The notes under the pieces were generated by a model. That model did not search any database. It worked only from the letters and a program-made list of their open reading frames with translations, and was not told the origin of the DNA. A program made the translations under genes and the position numbers. This document shows, in pieces, positions 32,143 to 41,002 of a stretch of 64,000 nt of DNA. Origin of the DNA: Nostoc sp. TCL26-01 (GTDB taxonomy: Bacteria > Cyanobacteriota > Cyanobacteriia > Cyanobacteriales > Nostocaceae); contig NZ_CP040297.1 of assembly GCF_013393945.1 (NCBI RefSeq), positions 5,426,001-5,490,000 of the forward strand, in the 5' to 3' direction. The stretch's first letter is position 1; each line of letters opens with the position of its first letter.

Positions 32143-33439
32143 AAAACTTTTCCACACACCGCACAAATATTTCCACACCCATTGCTAAAGCAGTCTCATC
32201 AAAATCAAATCGGGGGTGATGATGAGGGTAGGCTAGGTCTTTTTCTGGGTTAGCGGAACCGAGAAAGAAATAGCAGCCAGGAACCTCTTGTAAAAAGAAA
32301 GACATATCCTCACCACCCATCGTTTGACATTCGGGAACGATACCAATGGGGGTTTCTATGACTTCCTCTACTACTGATCGCACTAATTGAGCGATCGCCA
32401 CATCATTAATTACTGGTGGATACAATTCCCAATATTTAAAATCATACTTTGCACCGTGACTTTGACAAATGCCGGCGATCGTCTGCTCGATACGCTGTTT
32501 AAAAAAGCCTTGGAACGCCGGATTAAAATATCTGACAGTGCCTTTCATAGTGGCTGTATCGGCAATTACATTATGTGCTGTGCCGGCATGGAGTGAGCCG
32601 ACAGTGACGACAGCTGAATCAATGGGGTTAACATTCCGAGCAACAATAGTTTGTAAAGCGGTGACAACTTGAGCTGCAACCACCACAGAATCCACTGTTT
32701 GATGAGGGATAGCCCCATGTCCACCTTTGCCCAAAATTGTGCAGTCAAATAACTCCACAGCTGCCATCAATGCGCCACTGCGAACACCCACAGTTCCTAA
32801 CGGTAAATTATTCCATAGGTGCAAACCAATAATTGCGTCCACATTTGGGTTTTTCAGCACCCCAGCCTCAATCATGGGTTTTGCTCCCCCTGGCCCTTCC
32901 TCCGCAGGCTGGAAGATAATTTTCACAGTGCCACTAAAATCTTGACGATGCTGTTGTAAATAATAAGCTGTGCCGAGAGCGATCGCAGTATGTCCGTCAT
33001 GTCCACAAGCGTGCATGACACCATCATGCTGTGAACAATATGGTACTTCGTTGAGTTCTTGAATTGGCAAAGCATCCATATCAGCTCGAATTGCCAAGAC
33101 TTTTTGAGGGCTGTTCGCCCTTGGCGTTCCCGTTGGCGTAGCCTCTCGTAGAGAAGGGTGTGGAGAGGGCTGAGTGGAGAGGGCTGAGTGGGAAGTGGGG
33201 GGTTTTTCGCCTGTGATGGTGGCTACTATTCCAGTTTGCGCAATGTCTGTTTGATGCTCAATTCCCCATTCTTGTAACTTACTTGAGACAAATTCAGCCG
33301 TGAGTTTTTCTTGAAAACCCAACTCTGGTTTTTGATGCAGTTGCCGCCGCCATTCTACCAACTGGGGTTGCAATGAACGGATTGCTAATCGTACGCGGGA
33401 TAAGTCAACAGAAGCGGGGTTGGGGAAGGTGGAAACCAT
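32111..33439 (-). CDS. M20-family amidohydrolase (N-acyl-amino-acid hydrolase type) with inserted repeat-encoded segment
   Basis: 442 aa. Metal-binding motifs of M20D hydrolases are present: RADMDALPIQ (118-127), HACGHDGH (143-150) with the Cys/His ligands, AEEGPGG with E180-E181, and HHHPRFDFDE near the end. The dimerisation domain is intact (about 215-330). Substrates in the family are hippurate, IAA-amino acids or N-acetyl-amino acids; which applies is unknown. An extra segment (about residues 80-112, TSHSALSTQPSPHPSLREAT and on) splits the usual GEK...VLAIRAD junction. It is encoded by a small dispersed repeat inserted in frame. Confidence 0.88.
   Translation of the reverse strand: MVSTFPNPASVDLSRVRLAIRSLQPQLVEWRRQLHQKPELGFQEKLTAEFVSSKLQEWGIEHQTDIAQTGIVATITGEKPPTSHSALSTQPSPHPSLREATPTGTPRANSPQKVLAIRADMDALPIQELNEVPYCSQHDGVMHACGHDGHTAIALGTAYYLQQHRQDFSGTVKIIFQPAEEGPGGAKPMIEAGVLKNPNVDAIIGLHLWNNLPLGTVGVRSGALMAAVELFDCTILGKGGHGAIPHQTVDSVVVAAQVVTALQTIVARNVNPIDSAVVTVGSLHAGTAHNVIADTATMKGTVRYFNPAFQGFFKQRIEQTIAGICQSHGAKYDFKYWELYPPVINDVAIAQLVRSVVEEVIETPIGIVPECQTMGGEDMSFFLQEVPGCYFFLGSANPEKDLAYPHHHPRFDFDETALAMGVEIFVRCVEKFFNHDYQKLSS
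33105..33205. repeat. Small dispersed repeat inserted in frame within the amidohydrolase gene
   Basis: TTGGCGTTCCCGTTGGCGTA followed by GCCTCTCGTAGAGAAG (about 33121-33156) is a Nostoc small dispersed repeat, here with trailing GAGAGGGCTGAGTG copies (33163-33190). Together they add about 33 codons without breaking the frame. A related motif is at 424-460 in reverse orientation. Confidence 0.75.
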
Positions 33440-33486
33440 TACGGCTTACTTAAGTAGATAACGTAGGTTATTTTTCCAGTTTATCG

Positions 33487-35595
33487 TTATTCATGGGTGA
33501 TATCTCGTTCTAAAATCAAGTGATTGCACTCATTTAATCTTGCTTGCCAGTTGGGTTCAACTACAATTGTGGAAATTTTTTCGACAATTATAGCCGTACC
33601 GTGAATACAATCTCCTGGCTGTAAATCTTCTCGGCGATAAATTGGTGTATCATCCCATTTATCGGCAGTAAAAATCTTGACTATTTCTATGGGCTGCGGG
33701 TTTGATTCTAGAGAACGGGTACGATGAATTAATGGTTCTTCAGGAGTATCCATTTTCTGAATTACTTCTATGGCAATAGATTCCACAATTAATGATTTGC
33801 CTGGCTGAATGAAACCATAGCGAGATTTATGTTCATCTATAAATGCTGTTTGCATCACCATCACATCTGCATCAAAATCAACGCTTAAAGTAGAATTAGT
33901 TCCCTCATATTTCAAATTTACTTTTTGTATTACTTCTGCTGCAACAGTACTTTCATCTTGATTAAGTTCGCTTCTAGTTTGGGTTTCTAAAAACTCCATC
34001 AACTGTATTAATTGAGGAATTAATGCTAGATTTAAATGCTGTTCTACTCCTGCTATTTTAGTAACTCTGACATCAGCTAATCCCATGCCATAAGCAGAAA
34101 GAACACCAGCATAAGGATGCAGAAATATCTTTTTCATACCTAAAGTATCAGCAATTAAACAAGCAACTTGTCCACCTGCACCGCCAAAGCAACAAAGTAC
34201 ATATTTGGTGACATCATAACCGCGTTGCAGACTAATTTTTTTAATAGCATTTGCCATATTTTCGACAGCAATAGTGATAAACCCTGCTGCTACTTGTTCG
34301 GGAGTACGATAATTTCCTGTGACAGTTGCAATCTCTTCGGCTAGTTGATGAAATTTCTCTATGACAATATTTTTATCTAATGGTAAATTGCCATCATTGC
34401 CAAAAACAGATGGGAAATATTGCGGGTGAATTTTACCTAACATGACATTAGCGTCTGTCACTGTTAAAGGGCCACCACGGTGATAACAAGCAGGGCCAGG
34501 GTTTGAACCAGCCGATTTTGGCCCGACACGGTAACTAGAACCATCGAAGGTGAGAATTGAACCACCACCAGCCGCAATTGTATTAATTGATAATACAGGA
34601 ATTCGCATTCTTGTTCCGGCAATTTCGGAATCTAATTGACGTTCATACTCTCCGTTAAAATGGGCAACATCTGTACTTGTTCCCCCCATGTCGAAGGTAA
34701 TGACTAAATCAAATCCTGCTCTTTTACTAGTTTGCACTGCACCGACAATCCCACCAGCCGGGCCGCTTAAAATGCTATCTTTACCTTGAAATTGTGCAGC
34801 ATCAGTTAAGCCACCATCAGATTTCATAAACATTAATCTGACATTGGGTAATTGACTGGCTACTTGGTTAACATAGTGGCGTAAAATGGGAGTTAAATAA
34901 GCATCTACAACAGTTGTATCTCCTCGACTGACTAATTTCATTAAAGGACTAACTTGATGAGATACAGAAATTTGTGTAAAGCCAATTTTTTTAGCGATCG
35001 CTGCTACTTCTTGCTCGTGTTTGGGATAGCGATCGCTGTGCATAAACACAATAGCACAACTGTGAATCCCTGTATGATAAACTGCTTGCAAATCTTGTTG
35101 TACTTGGGCAATATTCACAGGTATTAACTCATTTCCATGAGCATTATAGCGTTCGTCTACTTCAATAACTTGCTCATAAAGCATCGTTGGTAAAATAATA
35201 CGACGAGCAAAGATATCGGGACGGTTTTGATAGCCAATTTGCAACGCATCTTTAAAGCCTTTTGTGATAATTAAAGCTACTCTAGCTCCTTGCCTTTCTA
35301 AAAGTGCATTGGTAGCAACTGTTGTCCCCATTTTCACTACTTCTATCGCTGTATAGGGAATAGGTTGATGATTTTCTAAAGCACAAATATCTCGAATTCC
35401 CTGAATAACTGCATCTTGATATTGCTCGGTATTTTCAGACAATAATTTATAAACTATTACCCATTCTTTATTGACTACAGGCACAATTAAAAACCGTTCC
35501 TGATATTTTGATAGTCTGTTTATAATTGTGCGATCGTCAGTCATAGCAATGATATCTGTAAATGTGCCACCTCTGTCTATAAAAAATTTGAGCAT
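33487..35595 (-). CDS. Hydantoinase/oxoprolinase A-type protein (HyuA)
   Basis: 702 aa. N-terminal IDRGGTFTDIIA is the phosphate-binding start of the HyuA/acetone carboxylase beta/5-oxoprolinase superfamily. ITFDMGGTSTDVAHF and CCFGGAGGQVACLIA are the two further nucleotide-binding motifs of the actin-like ATPase fold, and SGPAGGIVGA lies between. It would hydrolyse ATP to open a lactam ring such as 5-oxoproline or a hydantoin. In bacteria it normally works with HyuB; no HyuB is found next to it, and 5-oxoprolinases fuse both (about 1250 aa). Either HyuB lies elsewhere or this subunit acts alone. Confidence 0.88.
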   Translation of the reverse strand: MLKFFIDRGGTFTDIIAMTDDRTIINRLSKYQERFLIVPVVNKEWVIVYKLLSENTEQYQDAVIQGIRDICALENHQPIPYTAIEVVKMGTTVATNALLERQGARVALIITKGFKDALQIGYQNRPDIFARRIILPTMLYEQVIEVDERYNAHGNELIPVNIAQVQQDLQAVYHTGIHSCAIVFMHSDRYPKHEQEVAAIAKKIGFTQISVSHQVSPLMKLVSRGDTTVVDAYLTPILRHYVNQVASQLPNVRLMFMKSDGGLTDAAQFQGKDSILSGPAGGIVGAVQTSKRAGFDLVITFDMGGTSTDVAHFNGEYERQLDSEIAGTRMRIPVLSINTIAAGGGSILTFDGSSYRVGPKSAGSNPGPACYHRGGPLTVTDANVMLGKIHPQYFPSVFGNDGNLPLDKNIVIEKFHQLAEEIATVTGNYRTPEQVAAGFITIAVENMANAIKKISLQRGYDVTKYVLCCFGGAGGQVACLIADTLGMKKIFLHPYAGVLSAYGMGLADVRVTKIAGVEQHLNLALIPQLIQLMEFLETQTRSELNQDESTVAAEVIQKVNLKYEGTNSTLSVDFDADVMVMQTAFIDEHKSRYGFIQPGKSLIVESIAIEVIQKMDTPEEPLIHRTRSLESNPQPIEIVKIFTADKWDDTPIYRREDLQPGDCIHGTAIIVEKISTIVVEPNWQARLNECNHLILERDITHE

Positions 35596-35640
35596 ATTAT
35601 TTAATTTCCTTTATCTATTATGAATAACTGATTAACTTTA

Positions 35641-35718
35641 GGTGTGTCTAAAGAAGATATTGTTTTAGCATATCACTCACCATTTATGCGGCAATTTGAT
35701 GGTTTTGCAGTTGGTTAG
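35641..35718 (+). pseudogene. XisI C-terminal fragment
   Basis: The frame GVSKEDIVLAYHSP...FDGFAVG ends with TAG at 35716-35718. It matches the last 25 residues of the intact XisI at 45748-46089 (GVSKEDIVLAFHDP...TEFAVV). Nothing upstream continues the XisI frame, so this is a truncated remnant. XisI proteins assist excision of a nitrogen-fixation gene interruption; this fragment has no function. Confidence 0.75.
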
Positions 35719-35760
35719 TTGTTCAGATTAAAAGCTAGATAAATAGTTCTAGCAACAAAT

Positions 35761-35834
35761 TTCTCTGTGTCTCTGTGCCTTTGTGGTTTAAGAAATTACT
35801 TTTTACCACAGAGACACTAAGACACAGAGAGAAA
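35761..35834. repeat. Long palindromic repeat (CTGTGTCTCTGTG family)
   Basis: TCTCTGTGTCTCTGTG plus CCTTTGTGGTTTAAG faces TACCACAGAGACACTAAGACA plus CAGAGAGAA in inverted orientation around a short centre. The same element occurs at 54411-54478 and, interrupted, at 13807-13947. Confidence 0.75.
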
Positions 35835-35869
35835 AGCCAAAATTTTGTTGTAGTGCTAACGGGAAATTT

Positions 35870-36451
35870 CTACGACTGGCGCATTTTCCATAAAAAACTA
35901 GAAATCAAATTAGTCATAATATGCGCGACAATTGGTACTAGCAAGTTACCACTCCAAAGAGCGCTATATCCAAGGATGATGCCGACGATAGTTGCCCAAA
36001 TTACATAAGGCCACTGTTGAGAACCACTCAGATGCAATATACCAAAGCAGACACTAGATCCAATTACTGCAAGATCATCTAACCCCAAAGCGGGTAACAT
36101 CACACCGCGAAATAATAATTCTTCACTTAATCCTGGTAGCAAACCTAACCAAATTAAATCTGGCCAAGCTAAGGGTTTGAGTACTAATTCTAAATAATAG
36201 TCGGCGCTTCTGCGGTATTGACTCCAAAGACGATAGGCTAAACCACTTAAAATAGTAATAATTAAACCCACACCTAGCCCTAACAAAAAATCTCTACCAT
36301 ACCAGTGCCACTCAAATAACCGAAAGTTGCCAAAGTGTAACCAAACTTTAGCAACCGTCCACAACAAAGTTGCCGTTACTCCCATCGCTACTAGCACTTG
36401 GGTGCGTGTTAAATACGGAATTTCTGGTTCTTGTTTTTGTTGTTCAACCAC
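35870..36451 (-). CDS. CPBP-family intramembrane glutamic endopeptidase
   Basis: 193 aa with about six membrane segments. The CPBP (Abi) signature EELLFRGVMLPAL sits at about residue 107, followed by the second motif FGILHLSG with the conserved His and later the third motif (VAHIMTN). This family includes CAAX-like proteases and self-immunity proteins. Its substrate is unknown here. The gene is alone, preceded by a short repeat-rich region and followed by the palindromic repeat at 35761. Confidence 0.85.
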   Translation of the reverse strand: MVEQQKQEPEIPYLTRTQVLVAMGVTATLLWTVAKVWLHFGNFRLFEWHWYGRDFLLGLGVGLIITILSGLAYRLWSQYRRSADYYLELVLKPLAWPDLIWLGLLPGLSEELLFRGVMLPALGLDDLAVIGSSVCFGILHLSGSQQWPYVIWATIVGIILGYSALWSGNLLVPIVAHIMTNLISSFLWKMRQS

Positions 36452-36504
36452 GAGTGTTTAGGGGAGTAGTGAGTAGTGATACCAATTCAAAATTCAAAAT
36501 TCGT

Positions 36505-36595
36505 CTTGAAAAGTTGAGCCACTGCGCTGGACGGGTTTCCCGGCTTATAGCAAGTGGCGTTCCTACGGCGGGAAACCCGCCTACAGAACTTTTCG
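36505..36595. repeat. CTTGAAAAGTT...ACTTTTCG dispersed element
   Basis: A 91-bp block bounded by CTTGAAAAGTT and ACTTTTCG, with an internal GGGTTTCCCGGC / GCGGGAAACCCGC palindrome. It is inserted in AT-rich AAAATTC repeats. Related blocks are at 13820-13888 and, inverted, about 46936-46992. Confidence 0.65.
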
Positions 36596-36628
36596 CAAAA
36601 TTCACAATGAAGAAATAATAACTATTGA

Positions 36629-37696
36629 TTATTGACCATTGACTATTGACAAAGATTCTATTTGAGAGTGTACGGCATTTAGATTAATCCCTGCTTTATG
36701 AGCAACTAATAAACCTACTGCTTCTAAATAAGATTTTACTTGTATGGCTTTGATCCCTAATGATTGGGGAGAAACTTTGATTTGAGTTTGGTTTTCTTCT
36801 ACGGTGATAATTTGGCATTGTTTTTGACTTAAACTGAGTAAGGCACTGCTACCGCAGGCTGTTGCTGGCATGATAACAGCATCTACTTGCTTTGCCCAGA
36901 TATCTCCTAATTGAGATTGGCTGAATTCTTTCTCTAATATAAATTGTGGTGCGCGACTTAGCCCTACAAGTACACTTGGCAAGAAAGTATAGCCTAATTC
37001 TTCGGCAGCAGAACGAGGGGACAAGTCGGGATAGGGTGGTTCAGGTGCTAAAGCGGGTGCATGGGCGCAAGGAATCTGAAAGTTTCGTACTATTAAGTGG
37101 CTAATAACTGCTTCTGCGCCAGCAATGGGATCTACGCCTTTACCCTGGCGGTATTTTTGTGATGCTTCCTCATCTATATCATCGGGGAAACGGGCAACAA
37201 CTGCGATCGCTTCTGCCCCAGTTTTGTTAATTAATATTTCGGCTGCTCGTAGTAAACTATCAGGGTTGCCAATTGTCCCCCAACTTACACCTGATGGTGC
37301 AGTCCGTAATTCTACGTTAAGAGGGGCATCTGTAATCACATAATCTGTTAAGGTTAAGCCGAGAGTTGCTCTTGCTGCATCGGCTGCTTGTAAATGTCTT
37401 AGTCTTAAATCTGGTTCAATACCCTGATCTAACAATAAACCGACTTTGTTATTTCGCACAGAGCGTAATCCCCAGCAGCCAGTAGCAAATTTATCCAGCC
37501 CATAACCTTCGACATAAAAAGCGTTGGGGATATTCCAGTACAAACTAGCGCCGTTGAGGACATTGGGGTGAGTGATCAGGCGATCGCATACCTGTGCTAT
37601 TAATCTAGCAATGGGTAAAGCATCCCCGGCATAACCTCCAATCGCAGCACCGACACCAGTCGGTATAATTAAAATAGCGGTGTAAGGACGTTGCAT
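36629..37696 (-). CDS. DUF3326-family protein
   Basis: 355 aa from ATG 37696 (MQRPYTAILIIPTGVGAAIG); the frame is open to 37747 but that part is a heptameric repeat. The characteristic GYAGDALPIARL, NAFYVEGYGLDKF and RQGKGVDPIAGAEA motifs identify DUF3326, common in cyanobacteria and plants. It is a soluble alpha/beta protein of unknown enzymatic role. The many conserved Gly and Asp residues suggest a nucleotide or sugar ligand, which is inference. Confidence 0.85.
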   Translation of the reverse strand: MQRPYTAILIIPTGVGAAIGGYAGDALPIARLIAQVCDRLITHPNVLNGASLYWNIPNAFYVEGYGLDKFATGCWGLRSVRNNKVGLLLDQGIEPDLRLRHLQAADAARATLGLTLTDYVITDAPLNVELRTAPSGVSWGTIGNPDSLLRAAEILINKTGAEAIAVVARFPDDIDEEASQKYRQGKGVDPIAGAEAVISHLIVRNFQIPCAHAPALAPEPPYPDLSPRSAAEELGYTFLPSVLVGLSRAPQFILEKEFSQSQLGDIWAKQVDAVIMPATACGSSALLSLSQKQCQIITVEENQTQIKVSPQSLGIKAIQVKSYLEAVGLLVAHKAGINLNAVHSQIESLSIVNGQ

Positions 37697-37833
37697 ACTG
37701 AGTGCTGAGTTAGAGATAAAATCATAACGTTTAACTCTTGAGAACACTTAACTTAAAACTTTAATCCACTACTCAGCACTCTCCGACTTCCGACTTCCGA
37801 CTTCTACTCAGCACTCACTCCCTCACTCTCTAC

Positions 37834-38019
37834 TCAGCACTCAGCACTGTTTGTAGTCACCACAGCTTCCACGGTAACTTTTTGCTGTTCATCATCTACC
37901 ACCGTAATTGCCCAACGCAGAGGCTCACCCTGTTTTTTCAACTCGGCTTCAATGGCTTGTTGTAACTCGGTGGGTGTTTCTTGAATATCGATTTCTGCAC
38001 TGATAAAATGAGTCGTCAT
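37834..38019 (-). CDS. Conserved small protein, 61 aa
   Basis: ATG 38019 (MTTHFISAEIDIQETPTELQ) with TTAGG upstream is preferred to a TTG at 38028. The protein has a beta-alpha-beta pattern with IEAELKKQGEPLRWAITVVD and KVTVEAVVTT. The stop lies inside the heptameric repeat GTGCTGA, so the last residues (NSAEC) may be repeat-derived. Similar small proteins occur widely in Nostocales. Function unknown. Confidence 0.65.
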   Translation of the reverse strand: MTTHFISAEIDIQETPTELQQAIEAELKKQGEPLRWAITVVDDEQQKVTVEAVVTTNSAEC

Positions 38020-38187
38020 AGTTGTCAACCTAATTGATTTGTAGTTTATAGAATAACTGATCGCTGATATGATGCAATACCAAGTGTCATGTATTGTGGA
38101 TAAAACTAGGATTTGCGTGTCAGGTGTGAGTTATTAATAGCAAATCACCACATCTGAACTACGAATAACTGACACCTAACAAATTGC

Positions 38188-38508
38188 TTATTGATCCTTA
38201 CCAAATTGCAATTGATAAACTACATCTTCCTTTTCTGTTTCAACTTTTATATCAGAACGAGGATAAGCAACACAAAGTAAAGCATAACCTTGTTTTTGCA
38301 GTTCAGGACTCACGCCCATGCCATCGGTTTGATCAACTGTTCCCGTGATAATTTGTCCTGCACAAGTTGTACAGACACCTGCATGACAAGAACTAGGTAA
38401 TTCTAAACCTTTATCATCCGCAACTGATAAGATAGTTTTATCTTCAGGGACTTGCAAAGTATGAATTTTACCTTGGTGATGAATTTCAACGGTGTAAGTT
38501 TTGGACAT
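38188..38508 (-). CDS. Plant-type [2Fe-2S] ferredoxin
   Basis: 106 aa. Cluster ligands are in CHAGVCTTC (C41, C46, C49) and the fourth is C79 in YALLCVAYP. The N-terminal strand motif is YTVEIHHQGKIHTLQVPEDK. It carries a short C-terminal extension beyond the usual 98-99 residues of PetF. It differs from the heterocyst FdxH type around the cluster. It is an electron carrier in the cytoplasm/stroma-like compartment; its partner enzyme is not identified. Alone in its transcription unit. Confidence 0.9.
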   Translation of the reverse strand: MSKTYTVEIHHQGKIHTLQVPEDKTILSVADDKGLELPSSCHAGVCTTCAGQIITGTVDQTDGMGVSPELQKQGYALLCVAYPRSDIKVETEKEDVVYQLQFGKDQ

Positions 38509-38755
38509 ATTCTAAAAAATGAATGCAATAGACAAATTCATTATTATATCTGAATTGTTAAACAATCTTGCAGATATGGTCAACAAATAAACGGCGTTGT
38601 AGAACAGGGGGATGAATTTAGGCAAGCAGGGGATGCAGGAGAAGCAGAGGGGGAAATTTTATAACTTGCTAAATTATCCCTCGATTCAGCAACACCAAAT
38701 AAACAAATGTTACGCCTAAACTAAAGGATGCGATCGCTCAATATAATCAATAATT

Positions 38756-39577
38756 TTATAGAACATCAGGGTCAATATTTAACTCCCGCAATTTGGCAGC
38801 TAGACGTTCTGCACGTTGCTTTTCCTGTTCTGCACGTTGCTTTTCCTGTTCTGCACGCTGTTTTTCCTGTTCTGCACGTTGCTTTTCCTGTTCTGCACGT
38901 TGCTTTTCCTGTTCTGCACGCTGTTTTTCTTGCTCCGCCAGCTCCTCTGGTGTCGGTACTAACTCCCCTTGTGGCGTAAAATAGCGTAATTGATTATTCT
39001 GTACACCTAAATACAATTCTAATTGCTGACTCCATAACCACCCTTGGGGGTTTGGTTCTATGGGTTGGTAATTTCCATCTACTAAATGAAAACCGACAAA
39101 TTCTAAATTATTTGGGTCGAACCAAAAATATTCCGGTGTGCGAAATATATCTTGGTAGATTTGCTTTTTTAAGCCTTTGTCTGTAGCTTTTGTCGAAGGT
39201 GACAGTAACTCAACAATGATATTGGGATACTTACCGTCTTCTTGCCAGATTACCCAACTTTTGCGCGGTTTCTTTTCGCATCCTCGCACGACAAAAAAAT
39301 CAGGGCCGCGAAATTCTTCTGATTTGAGTTGACGTTGACTGTAATATATTGTCAGATTTCCAGCCGCATAAAAATCATTGCGGTTTTGCCACCACAATTC
39401 TAAACATTGTAATAACAAAATAATTTGGCGTAGGTGTAAATCGCTTTCCAATGGTGGTTCGTGACTTTCAATATCTCCTGGCGGAAATATTATATCTTCT
39501 ATTGGTAGGTCACTTTCCATATCTCCTGATGGAAATATTATACCTGCTACTGATTGTAAATCTTGGGCGACTGACAT
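38756..39577 (-). CDS. Uma2-family (DUF820) nuclease-like protein with C-terminal heptad repeats
   Basis: 273 aa. The nuclease-like core has FFVVRGCEKKPRKSWVIW, NIIVELLSPSTKATDKG with the conserved Glu and Lys, and YFWFDPNNLEFVGFHL. From about residue 214 six near-identical heptads (AEQEKQR) form a charged coiled coil encoded by 21-bp repeats (38814-38939), ending ERLAAKLRELNIDPDVL. The N-terminus also holds two similar IIFPPGD/IIFPSGD segments. Function is uncertain; the variable coiled coil may mediate oligomerisation. Confidence 0.85.
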   Translation of the reverse strand: MSVAQDLQSVAGIIFPSGDMESDLPIEDIIFPPGDIESHEPPLESDLHLRQIILLLQCLELWWQNRNDFYAAGNLTIYYSQRQLKSEEFRGPDFFVVRGCEKKPRKSWVIWQEDGKYPNIIVELLSPSTKATDKGLKKQIYQDIFRTPEYFWFDPNNLEFVGFHLVDGNYQPIEPNPQGWLWSQQLELYLGVQNNQLRYFTPQGELVPTPEELAEQEKQRAEQEKQRAEQEKQRAEQEKQRAEQEKQRAEQEKQRAERLAAKLRELNIDPDVL

Positions 39578-39839
39578 GACTTAATTGGGTCTAAGGGTGA
39601 TATTGTCTGAGGTTGGATGTACGGATTGTATTACTATGATAATCTTGCTGATTGATAATGATATGACTTACGGATCTGGTATATTTTTTCTGTAGGGTGC
39701 GTGACGCAGTGAGAATATTTGAACGTAGTCGTGAAACTTATAGCGTCACGCACCGAATACCTAGTTAATTACAAACTGCAAATTGCGTACAGACCTTTGG
39801 GTATGAAAACATCAGAGTAGGACGTTAGTCTCTTGCAAA

Positions 39840-40136
39840 TTATAACTTTACTGTGACTGCCAAATGTAAGCCTATAGCATCTAATAAAGAATTTAGACTG
39901 TAAAACTCAATTTTGCCTTTATCTGATAGCATTTGGTCAAGTTTATTGTAGAGTTCCTTAACTTCTGTAGAAAGCTGATCAACTCCACCATGCGATTCTA
40001 TGACATTTTGAAGTGCTTTACTTAACATTTTTGGGTCGCCTTCTTCTAAAACAACTTCAATATAAGCTGCTGCTTCTAGTGGATTTTTTAAGTCTTGTAT
40101 TAATTTTTCGTGATAGCTTGTACTTCTAGGCATCAT
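39840..40136 (-). CDS. HigA-type antitoxin
   Basis: 98 aa from ATG 40136 (ATG 40133 next to it) with AGGAG six bases upstream. It begins MMPRSTSYHEKLIQDLKNPL and contains AAAYIEVVLEEGDPKMLSKA, typical of HigA-like antitoxins that follow a RelE/HigB toxin. The longer open frame to 40328 reads through CRISPR repeats and is not real. The toxin gene upstream survives only as a stub overlapping this start. So this is an orphan antitoxin. Confidence 0.75.
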   Translation of the reverse strand: MMPRSTSYHEKLIQDLKNPLEAAAYIEVVLEEGDPKMLSKALQNVIESHGGVDQLSTEVKELYNKLDQMLSDKGKIEFYSLNSLLDAIGLHLAVTVKL

Positions 40137-40191
40137 CTCTACTCCTGTAGTCTCGCCAATATTCTTTAGCTTTAGCAATATCTTTATCTTG
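40126..40191 (-). pseudogene. RelE/HigB toxin C-terminal stub joined to the CRISPR array
   Basis: The last 21 codons read QDKDIAKAKEYWRDYRSRDD plus Ala and stop at 40126-40128, overlapping the antitoxin ATG by about 11 bases, the usual toxin-antitoxin layout. The pattern K-D-I-x-x-A-K-x-Y-W-x-D-Y is typical of RelE/HigB-family ends. Immediately upstream the sequence becomes a truncated CRISPR repeat, so the first ~80 residues are gone. The remnant cannot be active. Confidence 0.6.
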
Positions 40192-41002
40192 AGGGGTAAA
40201 GGAATTAAAACAACATTATAAAAAAACAAAACCAAGACTCGCGCTTGAAAGTTTCCATCCCCGTGAGGGGTAAAGGAATTAAAACCACTGTTCAGGTTTG
40301 GCCGTGGGAAAGTTGTCCTGGTTTCCATCCCCGTGAGGGGTAAAGGAATTAAAACTGCTTATCATAGGCAGAAGAAAGGTTCTTCTGCCTGAAGTTTCCA
40401 TCCCCGTGAGGGGTAAAGGAATTAAAACTAATTGCTTTGAGCAAATTATTTCAAATATAAGATCTGGTTTCCATCCCCGTGAGGGGTAAAGGAATTAAAA
40501 CAGAGTTATTACAGTTTTACAGCAAAGCTTCACGCAGGTTTCCATCCCCGTGAGGGATAAAGGAATTAAAACAGCATTATTAGCAGTTTTGAGAAAACTG
40601 CCTGGTTGGTTTCCATCCCCGTGAGGGGTAAAGGAATTAAAACCATTAATGGGAACAAAAAAGCACTCTGATCCCCAAAAGTTTCCATCCCCGTGAGGGG
40701 TAAAGGAATTAAAACGAAAATTCTGCTTCTGTTACTTTGGAAGATTTGATTGTTTCCATCCCCGTGAGGGGTAAAGGAATTAAAACTTGTATTTTTAGAC
40801 GCAATTTTTGAAAATATTGCGGAGTTTCCATCCCCGTGAGGGGTAAAGGAATTAAAACGAGGTATGGCTTGGAGAAGCATACAAAAAACTCCCGGTTTCC
40901 ATCCCCGTGAGGGGTAAAGGAATTAAAACACCTTAGAAGTAGGGGGGCAGCTGTCTGAAGGCCGCCAGTTTCCATCCCCGTGAGGGGTAAAGGAATTAAA
41001 AC
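40191..41002 (-). CRISPR. CRISPR array, 11 full repeats plus one truncated
   Basis: The 35-bp repeat, written on the plus strand, starts GTTTCCATCCCCGTGAGGGG and ends TAAAGGAATTAAAAC. Full copies start at 40251, 40321, 40394, 40467, 40538, 40609, 40681, 40752, 40824, 40895 and 40968. The copy at 40538 has A instead of G at position 20. The copy at 40191-40211 keeps only the last 21 bases. Eleven spacers are 35-39 bp and all differ. Read on the minus strand the repeat ends GGATGGAAAC, the usual 3' end, so transcription is probably right to left with the leader at the right and the decayed end at the left. No complete cas gene is in the window. Confidence 0.97.

Noticed and set aside
40140..40328. 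Extension of the HigA frame to 40328
   Set aside because: It reads through CRISPR repeats; AGGAG before 40136 decides the start.
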